A DNA stretch of 64,000 bases from assembly GCF_036924525.1 (NCBI RefSeq), contig NZ_JAZHRU010000001.1, positions 2,757,001 through 2,821,000 on the forward strand, in the 5' to 3' direction. The stretch comes from Bradyrhizobium sp. AZCC 1719 (GTDB lineage: Bacteria; Pseudomonadota; Alphaproteobacteria; Rhizobiales; Xanthobacteraceae). The number at the start of each line of letters is the position of its first letter. Positions within the stretch are counted from its first letter, which is position 1. Shown here one piece after another: positions 17,416-25,736 of this stretch. Made by a program: the position numbers and the translations under genes. A model generated the notes under the pieces. It had not been told where the DNA came from. It ran no database searches and was given only the letters and a program-made list of their open reading frames with translations.

Positions 17416-18243
17416 ATGACCGACGCACCGATCACCGATGCCTGGATCCGCCGCCTCAACCTGCTTCAGCTCGTGTTCGCTGGCATCATCGTGCTGACGC
17501 CGACGCTCTGGATGGTGCTGTCCTCCCTGAAGCCGTCATTCGAGGTGACCGCCTATCCGCCGACCCTGATATTCGCGCCGACGCTCGAGAACTATGCGCA
17601 GCTTACGAAAACGACGCCCTTCCTGAGCTATGCGATCAACAGCCTGATCGTCACCATCGGCTCAACCGCCCTTGGCCTGTTGTTCGGAATTCCCGCGGCG
17701 TTTGCTGTATCGTGGACGCGCATTTCATGGCCGGCGATACTGACGCTGGCGGCACGTATGGCGCCCGGAACGCTGTTCCTGCTGCAGTGGTACATGATGT
17801 TCCGCCACGTCGGCATGATCGGCTCCTACACCGCGCTTATCCTGAGCCATGCCGTCATCACGCTTCCGATCGTCATATGGGTGCTGCTACCGTCGTTCGA
17901 CGGCATCCCGCGCAGCGTCTTTGAGGCAGCACAGGTCGATGGTTGCAGCGTCACGCGCATCCTTTGGCGGATCGCGCTGCCGCTGGTCGCCTCCGGCGTC
18001 GCGGTGGCATCCATCCTGGCCTTCGTGTTTTCCTGGAACTACTTCCTGTTTGCGCTGGTGCTCTCGAACGGCGACAGCAAGACGCTGATTGCAGCTGCAT
18101 TCAATTTCATCGGCGAGGGATCGACGCAATGGGGCGCGTTGATGGCCGCCGCGACGCTGATCGCGCTACCGCCGCTGATTCTGGCCGCGCTGGTTCAGCG
18201 CTGGCTGGTATCCGGACTGACGCTTGGCGCAGTGAAAGGCTAG
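17416..18243 (+). CDS. Sugar ABC transporter permease, MalG type
   Basis: The 275-residue permease has six membrane segments and an EAA loop (FEAAQVDGCSVTRILWRIALPLV, about residues 168-190). An early motif, PTLWMVLSSLKPSFEVTAYPP, is typical of MalG/UgpE-like subunits. It forms the heterodimeric pore with the MalF-type protein encoded upstream. The next gene begins 7 bases after its stop, so the transport and catabolic genes are on one transcript. Confidence 0.93.
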   Translation: MTDAPITDAWIRRLNLLQLVFAGIIVLTPTLWMVLSSLKPSFEVTAYPPTLIFAPTLENYAQLTKTTPFLSYAINSLIVTIGSTALGLLFGIPAAFAVSWTRISWPAILTLAARMAPGTLFLLQWYMMFRHVGMIGSYTALILSHAVITLPIVIWVLLPSFDGIPRSVFEAAQVDGCSVTRILWRIALPLVASGVAVASILAFVFSWNYFLFALVLSNGDSKTLIAAAFNFIGEGSTQWGALMAAATLIALPPLILAALVQRWLVSGLTLGAVKG

Positions 18244-18250
18244 GGATTGG

Positions 18251-19255
18251 ATGAACGTCGTTCCGCAACCGAATTCGATCATGCAGGCTGCCGTGTTCCA
18301 CGGCGGCGACCGCATCACCATCGAGCGCATCGCAATGCCGGAGGTGGCGATCGGCGAGGTGCTGGTGCGAGTCTCGCGAACCGCGCTGTGCGGCTCCGAT
18401 TTCAAGCTCTGGCACAAGGGCGCCGAGTTTACCGCGGGCCATGAGATCTTCGGTGTGGTCGAGCAGCCCGGCCATCCCATGCACGGCAAACGTTGCGCCG
18501 TCTACATCCCGCTGCATTGCGACCGCTGTGCGGCCTGCCAACGCGGCGATACGCAGATGTGCCTGGAGATATCGAGCCTGATCGGCTGGAACAGGCCGGG
18601 CGGTTATGCCGAATACGTGCCGGTCCCGGAAAATTGCCTGCTGCCGGTACCTGACGACATCGAAGACAGCCTGGCGCCGCTTCTGCTCGACGTGATCGGC
18701 ACGTCAGGTCATGCCGTGCGTTTCGTCAGCCGTATTGTGCCGCCGCACGAGGCGGGGCCGGTTCTGGTGATGGGCGCCGGGCCCGTTGGGCTCGGCGTGG
18801 TGCTGGCGCTCCGCAGTCTCGGCTATCGCGACATTCATGTCGCCGATCCCAATTCGGCGCGCCTCAAGATCGCGCAGTCCTTCGGCGCAAAGGCGCACCC
18901 GGTCGGTGATACGTCGAGGCGCTTCGCGCTGATCATGGAATGTTCGGGCGCGCACGCGGCCCGTAACCTCGGCATCGAGCTCGTCTTGCCGCGCGGAGCA
19001 CTGGTGCTGGTCGGTGAGAACGCCGCGCCCTGGACGATCGAGGAAGGCAAGGTGTTCCGGCGCAAAGATTTCTACATGGTCCGCACGTTCTACTTCCCGA
19101 TCAGTGATTTCGAGCCTAACGTGGCCTTGCTGCGCCAATACAAGGAGGAATATCGCGTCCTGGTCGACGGCGAATTCGGGCTCTCGGCACTGCCGGAGAA
19201 TTTTGCGCGATTCGCCCAGGGCGAATTGATCAAGCCCGTACTGGCGCTGGGCTAG
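18251..19255 (+). CDS. Zinc-dependent alcohol dehydrogenase (MDR family)
   Basis: The 334-residue medium-chain dehydrogenase probably oxidises a sugar alcohol or sugar with NAD. The catalytic zinc ligands fit CGSDFKLWHKG (Cys49) and GHEIFG. The structural-zinc lobe has CDRCAACQRGDTQMC, with four Cys. The nucleotide fold is GAGPVGLGVVLALRSLG. The segment DVIGTSGHAVRF replaces the usual cofactor-domain entry. It sits between the permease and ATPase genes. An internal Met (MQAAVFHGG) could also be the start. The context suggests polyol-to-ketose oxidation before phosphorylation. Confidence 0.9.
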   Translation: MNVVPQPNSIMQAAVFHGGDRITIERIAMPEVAIGEVLVRVSRTALCGSDFKLWHKGAEFTAGHEIFGVVEQPGHPMHGKRCAVYIPLHCDRCAACQRGDTQMCLEISSLIGWNRPGGYAEYVPVPENCLLPVPDDIEDSLAPLLLDVIGTSGHAVRFVSRIVPPHEAGPVLVMGAGPVGLGVVLALRSLGYRDIHVADPNSARLKIAQSFGAKAHPVGDTSRRFALIMECSGAHAARNLGIELVLPRGALVLVGENAAPWTIEEGKVFRRKDFYMVRTFYFPISDFEPNVALLRQYKEEYRVLVDGEFGLSALPENFARFAQGELIKPVLALG

Positions 19256-19260
19256 CGGTC

Positions 19261-20334
19261 ATGGCCTCGATCTCGATCCGCAATCTCGTCAAGCGTTACG
19301 GCAGCTTTACCGTCATTCCCGATCTCAATCTCGAGATTGCGGACCACGAGTTTGTGGTTTTCGTCGGCCCTTCCGGATGCGGCAAGTCGACCTTGCTGCG
19401 GATCATCGCCGGTCTTGAACCGATCAGCTCGGGCGAGCTTTATATCGGCGACAATCGCGTCAACGGCGTTCCCGCCGCTCAGCGCGATATCGCCATGGTG
19501 TTCCAGGATTACGCGCTCTATCCGCACATGCGGGTCTACGAGAACATGTCCTTTGCGCTCGAGCTGCGCGGTACGCCGAAGGCCGAGATCGATGCGCGGG
19601 TCAAGCGCGCTGCGGCCTTGCTGCACATCGAGCCCTATCTCGACCGCAAGCCGAAGGAATTGTCTGGCGGCCAGCGGCAACGTGTGGCGATGGGGCGCGC
19701 GATCGTGCGCAATCCAAAGGCCTTTCTGTTCGACGAGCCACTATCCAATCTCGACGCCAAATTGCGCGGGCAGGTGCGCGCCGAAATCAAGGCGCTGTCG
19801 CAACAGCTTAAGACCACGATGGTCTTCGTCACGCACGACCAGATCGAAGCCATGACGATGGCTGACCGCATCGTGGTGATGCAGAGCGGCACCGTTCAGC
19901 AATATGACACGCCGGAAACGGTCTATGAGCGACCGTCCAACCAGTTCGTCGCCGGCTTCATTGGTTCGCCGGCCATGAATTTCTTTCCAGTCGAACAGCG
20001 CGGAGAGCAGATCGTCTTTTCGCAGGATGGCACTGACGCGCCGCTCGACGCGAAGAGCCGCGATCTGTTGCGCAAGACCGGCCATGGCGTATTCGGAATC
20101 CGTCCCGAGCATTTTTCGGTGACGGCAGATGCTGCCGGAGCCGTGGCGGTGACGGTGAGGCTGGTCGAGCCGCTTGGCTCGGACACGCTGATTCATTTCG
20201 ATCTGGCCGGCGCATCGGCGATCGCGCGGGTCGATCCCTCGCTGCGGCCGAAGGTCGGCGATCGTCTTAACCTGCGTCCGCAGCCCGGCAGGGCGCATCT
20301 GTTCGACGGCACCAATGGCCAGGTGCTGCGGTGA
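19261..20334 (+). CDS. Sugar ABC transporter ATP-binding protein, UgpC/MalK type
   Basis: The 357-residue ATPase powers the import system. Walker A is GPSGCGKST (about residues 37-45), the Q-loop is VFQDYALYPHM, the signature is LSGGQRQRVAMGRA, Walker B is FLFDEPLSNLD and the switch His is in FVTHDQIEAM. The C-terminal TOBE/OB region (GIRPEHFSV ... VRLVEPLGSDTLIHFDL) is that of CUT1 carbohydrate importers. Its stop overlaps the GTG start of the kinase gene by 3 bases. Confidence 0.95.
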   Translation: MASISIRNLVKRYGSFTVIPDLNLEIADHEFVVFVGPSGCGKSTLLRIIAGLEPISSGELYIGDNRVNGVPAAQRDIAMVFQDYALYPHMRVYENMSFALELRGTPKAEIDARVKRAAALLHIEPYLDRKPKELSGGQRQRVAMGRAIVRNPKAFLFDEPLSNLDAKLRGQVRAEIKALSQQLKTTMVFVTHDQIEAMTMADRIVVMQSGTVQQYDTPETVYERPSNQFVAGFIGSPAMNFFPVEQRGEQIVFSQDGTDAPLDAKSRDLLRKTGHGVFGIRPEHFSVTADAAGAVAVTVRLVEPLGSDTLIHFDLAGASAIARVDPSLRPKVGDRLNLRPQPGRAHLFDGTNGQVLR

Positions 20335-21305
20335 ACGAGCACGCCAATCCCGCGACGCGGACGAGGTTGGCCGACATGGCCTACAAAGACATGGCCTCCA
20401 AAGCAAAGCGCGCGCATGTGATCTGCCTTGGCCTCTCGGCGCTTGATCAGATCTGGCGCGTCGACCACAGGTTTTCAGGCGAAAGCGAAAAGATCAGGAG
20501 TCTCGACTATTCCACACTGGGCGGTGGCATGGCCGCAAACGCTGCGGTCGCCATCGCACGCCTCGGCGGGTCCGCTGCTTTCTGGGGCCGTGGCGGCGAT
20601 GATGCCGCCGGGCATGAGATGCGGTCAGCGCTATCAGCCGAAGGCATTGATGTTGCGAATTTCAAACTGTTTCCCGAAGGCCGCTCGTCGGTCTCTGGCG
20701 TGATCGTCGACAAGTCCGGTGAACGGCAGATCGTGAATTTTCGAGGGTCGTATCCCGAGCGAGCTGATTGGCTACCGCTCGATGCCGTTGCAGGCGCTTC
20801 AGCCGTGCTTGCCGATCCGCGTTGGCCGGATGGAGCTGTTGCGCTGTTCGGCAAGGCGCGTGCACTGGGCATTCCGACTATCCTCGACGGCGATGTCGCC
20901 GAAGCCGCCATATTCGAGCGCCTGCTTTCGCTCACCGATCACGCCATATTCTCCGAACCCGCACTGGCAGCCTTCATGGGATCGGCCGACGACGCGTCGT
21001 TGGCCGATCTTGCGCGCTTCAATTGCCGCATCGTCGCGGTCACTCGCGGACATGAAGGGGTGAGTTGGTACGAAAATGGGGTCTTGCAAAAGCAGGCCGC
21101 CTTCCGGGTTAGCGTCGTGGACACGACGGGTGCGGGCGACGTCTTTCACGGCGCCTATGCCTTTGCGGTCGGTATGGGTCTCGCCGTGCGCGATGCGATG
21201 CAGTTCGCTGCTGCCGCGGCGGCGTTGAAATGTGAGCATTCGGGCGGACGCGCCGGAATTCCCTCGATCGAAAATTGCCTTGAATTCATGAGGACGAACC
21301 GATGA
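20331..21305 (+). CDS. PfkB-family sugar kinase
   Basis: The 324-residue ribokinase-type enzyme phosphorylates a sugar with ATP. It has the family N-terminal glycine pair (STLGGGMAANAAVAIARLGG) and the C-terminal signature DTTGAGDVFHGAYAFAVGMG, with the catalytic Asp in GAGD. The GTG at 20331 overlaps the stop of the ATPase gene; later Met codons at MAYKDM and MASKAK are alternatives. It is followed by a LacD-type aldolase, so a kinase-then-aldolase order (ketose phosphate cleavage) is likely. Its similarity to kinases of several ketoses prevents naming the substrate. Confidence 0.9.
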   Translation: MNEHANPATRTRLADMAYKDMASKAKRAHVICLGLSALDQIWRVDHRFSGESEKIRSLDYSTLGGGMAANAAVAIARLGGSAAFWGRGGDDAAGHEMRSALSAEGIDVANFKLFPEGRSSVSGVIVDKSGERQIVNFRGSYPERADWLPLDAVAGASAVLADPRWPDGAVALFGKARALGIPTILDGDVAEAAIFERLLSLTDHAIFSEPALAAFMGSADDASLADLARFNCRIVAVTRGHEGVSWYENGVLQKQAAFRVSVVDTTGAGDVFHGAYAFAVGMGLAVRDAMQFAAAAAALKCEHSGGRAGIPSIENCLEFMRTNR

Positions 21306-22339
21306 GAGCAATTGGAAAGAACCGCGGGCTTGCGCGTCTGGCCGATGCGGAAGGGCACTTTCGCATGGTCGCGCTCGACCAGCGGCCGCCGCTGTTTGAT
21401 GCCATAGCCCAGGCGAAAGGCATCACCAGGGACCAGGTCGAGTATGCCGATGTAACTGCGGCCAAGCGGCTTCTGGTGGAGGCGCTGGCGCCTCACTGCA
21501 GCTCGATGCTGTTTGATCCGAATTTTGCGGTACCTGCAGCCATCGACCTATTGCCGGCCCGCTGCGGCCTCATCATGACGCTCGAGGAGCATCGCGTCGA
21601 GGAAACTCCGGGTGGCCGCAAGTCGCGGGCCATCACCGATTGGAGCGTGGAGAAGATCCGCGCGATCGGCGGCGATGCGGTGAAGGTGCTCGCCTGGTAC
21701 CGGCCAGATGCCGATCCTGCCGTCAACGAACATCAGAAGCGCTTCGTGCGGTCGGTCGGCGAGGACTGCGCCCATCACGACATCCCTTATGTGCTCGAGC
21801 TGCTGGTATACCCCTTCCTCGGGAGCGCCAACCACACCGCCGACTATGTGGAATCGCCGGGCAAGCTGCCGAAGCTCGTCATCGACAGCGTGCAGGAGTT
21901 TGCCAAGCCCGAATATGGCGTCGATCTCTTGAAGCTCGAAAGTCCGCTTGCGGCCAACAGCCTGCCGCCGCGCGATGGAAGCGCTGCGTCCAAAGCTGCA
22001 CAGAAGGATTTCGAGGCAATCGGCGACATCTGTCGCCAAGGCAACATCCCCTGGGTGCTGCTGTCAGGCGGTGCGGCACCGGAAAAATTCGAGCGCGTGC
22101 TGGACTTCGCCTACGCCGCCGGCGCCGGCGGCTTTCTGGCCGGCCGCACGATTTGGCTGGATGCCGTGCGCAGCCATTTCCCCGATCGCGCCGCCGTCGC
22201 CGCCAGCCTTCGCAAGGATGGTGTCGGCGTGCTCGAACGGCTCAACACGCTGACCAAGGCCAAAGCAAAGGCTTGGACAGCGCGCTTTCCCGGCTTCAGC
22301 GAAATCAGGCAGGAAGGTGATTTCGCGCGATCGTATTGA
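21302..22339 (+). CDS. LacD/YihT-type class I aldolase
   Basis: The 345-residue product resembles tagatose-1,6-bisphosphate aldolase and its relatives. FRMVALDQRPPL matches the family's early motif. The later segments GDAVKVLAWYRPD, VLELLVYPFL and GVDLLKLESPLAANSL carry the Lys candidates for the Schiff base, and WVLLSGGAAPEKFERVLDFAYAAGAGGFLAGRTIW is the phosphate-binding end of a TIM barrel. It probably cleaves the phosphoketose made by the kinase upstream (4-bp overlap). The same kinase/aldolase pairing occurs in tagatose and sulfofructose pathways, so the sugar stays open. Confidence 0.85.
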   Translation: MRAIGKNRGLARLADAEGHFRMVALDQRPPLFDAIAQAKGITRDQVEYADVTAAKRLLVEALAPHCSSMLFDPNFAVPAAIDLLPARCGLIMTLEEHRVEETPGGRKSRAITDWSVEKIRAIGGDAVKVLAWYRPDADPAVNEHQKRFVRSVGEDCAHHDIPYVLELLVYPFLGSANHTADYVESPGKLPKLVIDSVQEFAKPEYGVDLLKLESPLAANSLPPRDGSAASKAAQKDFEAIGDICRQGNIPWVLLSGGAAPEKFERVLDFAYAAGAGGFLAGRTIWLDAVRSHFPDRAAVAASLRKDGVGVLERLNTLTKAKAKAWTARFPGFSEIRQEGDFARSY

Positions 22340-22354
22340 CTTTGGATTCCTGAC

Positions 22355-23482
22355 ATGACGTCGCAACCATTCACCGTCCGTAGCGTGCAGGCCTTCTGCT
22401 ATCGTTACCCATTGTCGACGCCGGTTGTTACCTCCTTCGGCAAGATGCTTGACAGGCCGGCAGTATTCGTTCGTGTGGAAGACACTGACGGCAATGCCGG
22501 CTGGGGCGAGATCTGGTCAAATTTTCCATCGGTCGGAGCCGAACATCGAACGCGACTCGTCAACGAGGTCCTGGCGCCCGCGACATGCGGGCGCACAGTC
22601 AGCGCTCCCCAGGAAATCTTCGAGGCCCTGACACAGGGCACCGCCGTGCTGGCGCTGCAATCCGGGGAGCCCGGTCCGTTCGCGCAGGCGATAGCCGGAA
22701 TTGATCTTGCAATCTGGGATCTGTTCGCGCGGCGGCGGAAGCAGCCACTGTGGCGGTTGCTTGGTGGCAACGGCAAGACGATAAGGGTCTACGCCAGCGG
22801 AATTAATCCGACCGGCTCGCGGCAAATGGCGGAATCGGCCATTAAGCGTGGGCATCGCGCACTGAAACTGAAGATCGGCTTCGAACTGGCGACAGATCGC
22901 GCCAATCTGGCGTCGCTACGCGATCTGGTGGGCGACGGCGTGCTGGCAGCGGATGCCAATCAGGGCTGGTCGTTGGCCCGTGCGCTGGAGATTGCGCCGC
23001 ATCTGCGCGAGTTCGATCTTGCTTGGCTGGAAGAGCCGATCCGTGCCGATCGGCCGTGGCGGGAATGGCAAGAGTTGCGTGAAAACGTCGGCATCCCGCT
23101 GGCGGCCGGAGAGAACATCGCGAGCCGCGCGGGGTTTGAGCAAGCGCTCGGTGACAACGTGTTGCGCGTCGTGCAGCCCGACATCGCCAAATGGGGTGGC
23201 CTGACCATGTGCGCAGGTATCGCGCGCGACATCCTGGCGTCAGGCAAGACCTTCTGCCCGCACTATCTCGGCGGCGGAATTGGCCTGCTCGCATCGGCGC
23301 ATCTGCTTGCCGGGATCGGTGGCGACGGTCTGCTGGAAGTCGATTCAAACGACAATGTGCTGCGCGACCGACTTTGCGGACCGCTCATCAACGTGACGAA
23401 CGGAACTGTGACCCTGGGCGAAGAGCCGGGATCGGGAATCGAGCCGGATCTGAGCCCGATCGAGCAGTACCGGACCGCTTGA
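22355..23482 (+). CDS. Enolase-superfamily enzyme (mandelate racemase/muconate lactonizing type)
   Basis: The 375-residue protein has the MR/MLE fold and a full catalytic set. The KxK pair is in ALKLKIGF, the metal ligands are Asp in ADANQGWS, Glu in WLEEPI and Glu in AAGENI, and the acid/base His is in CPHYLGGG. Such enzymes dehydrate or epimerise sugar acids. It is the last gene of the sugar operon, 15 bases after the aldolase. A sugar-acid dehydratase step is plausible but not required by the kinase/aldolase route, which suggests either two entry substrates or a side branch. Confidence 0.9.
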   Translation: MTSQPFTVRSVQAFCYRYPLSTPVVTSFGKMLDRPAVFVRVEDTDGNAGWGEIWSNFPSVGAEHRTRLVNEVLAPATCGRTVSAPQEIFEALTQGTAVLALQSGEPGPFAQAIAGIDLAIWDLFARRRKQPLWRLLGGNGKTIRVYASGINPTGSRQMAESAIKRGHRALKLKIGFELATDRANLASLRDLVGDGVLAADANQGWSLARALEIAPHLREFDLAWLEEPIRADRPWREWQELRENVGIPLAAGENIASRAGFEQALGDNVLRVVQPDIAKWGGLTMCAGIARDILASGKTFCPHYLGGGIGLLASAHLLAGIGGDGLLEVDSNDNVLRDRLCGPLINVTNGTVTLGEEPGSGIEPDLSPIEQYRTA

Positions 23483-23535
23483 TCCGACGGGGCCGCGTGC
23501 TTGGTGCGCTCCGTTGTCACTATCCCGGGAATGAC

Positions 23536-23871
23536 TTACGCCGGTAACTTCGCTGCCCACTTCTTCGCCCAAACACCGAGAGGAACAAGAAGGGCATAAA
23601 GTTCATGTCCGGTCGGTGTAGCGCGATAACCCTCGTGCGAATGCTCGATCAAGCCTGCTTCACGCAGTTCTTTCAGGCGCGAATTGAGAACCGTAGGCGA
23701 GATCGATTCGCAGCGTTCTTGCAGTTCGCGGAATGTGCAGGGTCCGCCATTGCTGAGATTCCACAGAACGCCCAATGTCCAGCGTCGCCCCAACAGGTCC
23801 AGGAGCGCCATGACAGGGACGCCTGTCCGCGAGCCTCGGACAGGTCTCCCAGGTTTTGGTGTTTGGCTCAT
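23536..23871 (-). CDS. HxlR-family transcriptional regulator
   Basis: The 111-residue winged-helix protein has the family sequence LLDLLGRRWTLGVLWNLSNGG, followed by FRELQERCESISPTVLNSRLKELREAGLIEH. HxlR proteins respond to aldehydes, quinones or redox stress and usually regulate a neighbouring gene. ATG at 23869-23871 is chosen for its ribosome-site spacing; an ATG two codons earlier is also possible. A perfect inverted repeat lies just upstream, over the likely ribosome-binding or promoter region. It faces the sugar operon tail to tail, so the target may be itself or a distant gene. Confidence 0.9.
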   Translation of the reverse strand: MSQTPKPGRPVRGSRTGVPVMALLDLLGRRWTLGVLWNLSNGGPCTFRELQERCESISPTVLNSRLKELREAGLIEHSHEGYRATPTGHELYALLVPLGVWAKKWAAKLPA

Positions 23872-23880
23872 AGGCATTCT

Positions 23881-23899
23881 CGCTACTAAATAGGTAGCG
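23881..23899. promoter_or_regulatory. Inverted repeat upstream of the HxlR gene
   Basis: CGCTAC-N7-GTAGCG is a perfect 6-bp-arm repeat that starts 10 bases before the HxlR start codon. A dimeric winged-helix protein binding here would block its own expression. Confidence 0.5.
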
Positions 23900-24002
23900 T
23901 TTCCCCTGTCAAGCGTTAGGAATGTCACTCCTTCATCGCGAGTACACAGGATGCCCATCATTGTGCTCGCTGCAGCACTCTGACGGCCAATCTCCCTAGG
24001 CT

Positions 24003-24782
24003 CTACTCCTGCAACGACGAGACACTTGCGGCAATATTGTCCGCCATGGCTTTCACGAGCGGCACGTAGCGTCCGACGACGTCGGCGCGGTCGAGCGCCG
24101 AGGTGAAATAGGTCATGCCGACGGTGGCGAGTACGCGCTGATTGACGACGACGGGGAGCGCGATCGTGTTCGAGGACCGCGGTTCGACCATCGGGTCGCG
24201 TTCGGCAAAACCTTGCTTGCGGATCGTGGCCAGCAAAGCCAATGCCCGCTTTCGTTCGGTGGCGAGTTTGTCTTCGGCCTCCTGCGATCGGGCCAGCATG
24301 TCGAGCAGCATCGATCGCTCGCTCACCGGACAGAACGCCAGATAGGCGCGCCCCAGCGCTCGTCCGAGCAGGCTGAGTTGCATGTTGAGGGTACCGTGAA
24401 AGGGCGAGACCGGGCTGTCGGGAATGGTGCTGAAGCGGACCACGACTGAACTCCGGTCGAGGACGGCGATGGCGATGGGCCAGTGATATTGCCGCGTGAA
24501 GGCGAGCGCCCACGGGCGCGCAGCCTCCACCACCAGCGGATCGCCGTGAAAGCCGTTGCTCAGCGATTTGACCCGCGAGGCGACCGCGTAGCCGCCCTGC
24601 CGCCGGTCGTTGGCGGCATAGCCCAGCGCGCATAGCGACTTCATCAACCGCACCACAGTCGATTTCGGCAGGCCCGTCGCCTTGTGCAGGCGATCGATCG
24701 AGGTGACGCGGTGGCGGTTGAGCTCCTCCAGCAGCAGGAGTGTGCGCGAGGCGGCTTCGACGGTGTCGGATTTGAGCGGCAT
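24003..24782 (-). CDS. IclR-family transcriptional regulator
   Basis: The 259-residue regulator has an N-terminal winged helix (RTLLLLEELNRHRVTSIDRLHKATGLPKSTVVRLMKSLCALGYA) and a C-terminal IclR effector domain (SLLGRALGRAYLAFCP, IALPVVVNQRVLATVGMTYF). The start at ATG 24780-24782 matches the family N-terminus; the frame upstream is spurious. It is divergent from an HpcH-type aldolase gene and an eight-step catabolic module. A perfect TTCCACC-N-GGTGGAA palindrome lies 8-22 bases upstream, as expected for an autoregulated IclR regulator. Confidence 0.92.
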   Translation of the reverse strand: MPLKSDTVEAASRTLLLLEELNRHRVTSIDRLHKATGLPKSTVVRLMKSLCALGYAANDRRQGGYAVASRVKSLSNGFHGDPLVVEAARPWALAFTRQYHWPIAIAVLDRSSVVVRFSTIPDSPVSPFHGTLNMQLSLLGRALGRAYLAFCPVSERSMLLDMLARSQEAEDKLATERKRALALLATIRKQGFAERDPMVEPRSSNTIALPVVVNQRVLATVGMTYFTSALDRADVVGRYVPLVKAMADNIAASVSSLQE

Positions 24783-24789
24783 CCTGAAA

Positions 24790-24804
24790 TTCCACCTGGT
24801 GGAA
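24790..24804. promoter_or_regulatory. IclR-type operator palindrome
   Basis: TTCCACC-T-GGTGGAA is a perfect 15-bp palindrome in the divergent region between the IclR gene (start 24782) and the aldolase gene (start 24918). Its position suits control of both directions. Confidence 0.65.
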
Positions 24805-24917
24805 CGCGGCGGAATAGCTATGGCCGACCGGCGTCGTCCCTGCAATGGTTTTCGCCAAGCGCCACGCCGGACCTGCCTCTCAAGGCAGCCTGTGCAGATG
24901 GCCGGGGAGGAGCAACC

Positions 24918-25736
24918 GTGTCGGGAGACGTCGTCAGGCCACATTTCTCGTCATTCCGCCGCCGGCTCGTAGCGCGACAGGTGGTCGTCGGCTCGTTCAT
25001 CAAGACGCCGACCACGCACGCGACCGAGATATTCGGCGCGCTCGGCTACGATTTCGTCGTGATCGACGAGGAGCACGCGCCGATCGATCGCGCGATGACC
25101 GATGTCATGTTGCTAGCCGCGCGCGCCAGCAACCTCGCCGGAATCGTGCGGGTGTCATCGGATGATCCGGCCAAGATCCTGTCCTGCCTGGATTGCGGCG
25201 CAGCCGGTGTGCTGGTGCCGCATGTCGCGACGGTCGAGAAGGCACGCGCAATTGCGGCTGCCGCGCGATACCGCGGCGGACGGCGCGGCTATTCCGGCTC
25301 GTCCCGCGCCGGTGCCTATGGCGGCACGCCGATGTGGTCTCTCGTCGATGAACAGGATGAATCGGTTTGCGCAATTGCGATGATCGAGGACCCGGAAGCG
25401 CTGGATTACATCGACGCCATCGCTGCTGTCGATGGAATCCACGGCTTCTTCATCGGTCGCGGCGACCTCACTGTCGCCCTTGGCGCCAAATCGTCGGCCG
25501 ACGCCTCTGTCAAGGATGCGGTGATCAGGATCATTGCAGCGGCGAAGAAAGTCGCCAAGCCGGTTTGCGTGATGGTCGCGACTTCCGCGGAAGCAAAGGA
25601 TTTCGCCGAGCTCGGGGCCAGCGCCTTCATCATCTCGTCGGACCAGGGGCTGATGCGCCGGGCCGCGGCGCAAACGCTCACCGATTTCAAAACGCTCGTT
25701 CGAACCACGGATGGCTCACATGTATCACAGCACTGA
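24918..25736 (+). CDS. HpcH/HpaI-family aldolase
   Basis: The 272-residue class II aldolase of the HpcH/HpaI type reversibly cleaves 2-oxo-4-hydroxy acids with a divalent metal. Features are VVGSFIKTPTTHATEIFGALGYDFVVIDEEHAPID at the N-terminus, VRVSSDDPAKILSCLDCGAAGVLVPHV, the metal ligands in AMIEDPEAL and the FFIGRGDLTVALG end. GTG at 24918-24920 is chosen because GGGGAGGAG lies 6 bases upstream; the frame continues upstream without family sequence. It is the first gene of an IclR-linked module and overlaps the cupin gene by 26 bases. Confidence 0.9.
   Translation: MSGDVVRPHFSSFRRRLVARQVVVGSFIKTPTTHATEIFGALGYDFVVIDEEHAPIDRAMTDVMLLAARASNLAGIVRVSSDDPAKILSCLDCGAAGVLVPHVATVEKARAIAAAARYRGGRRGYSGSSRAGAYGGTPMWSLVDEQDESVCAIAMIEDPEALDYIDAIAAVDGIHGFFIGRGDLTVALGAKSSADASVKDAVIRIIAAAKKVAKPVCVMVATSAEAKDFAELGASAFIISSDQGLMRRAAAQTLTDFKTLVRTTDGSHVSQH

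Noticed and set aside
13169..23482. Assignment of the sugar operon to sulfoquinovose breakdown
   Set aside because: The kinase and aldolase types fit, but no sulfoquinovosidase, isomerase or sulfolactaldehyde enzyme is present, so it is kept only as an alternative.
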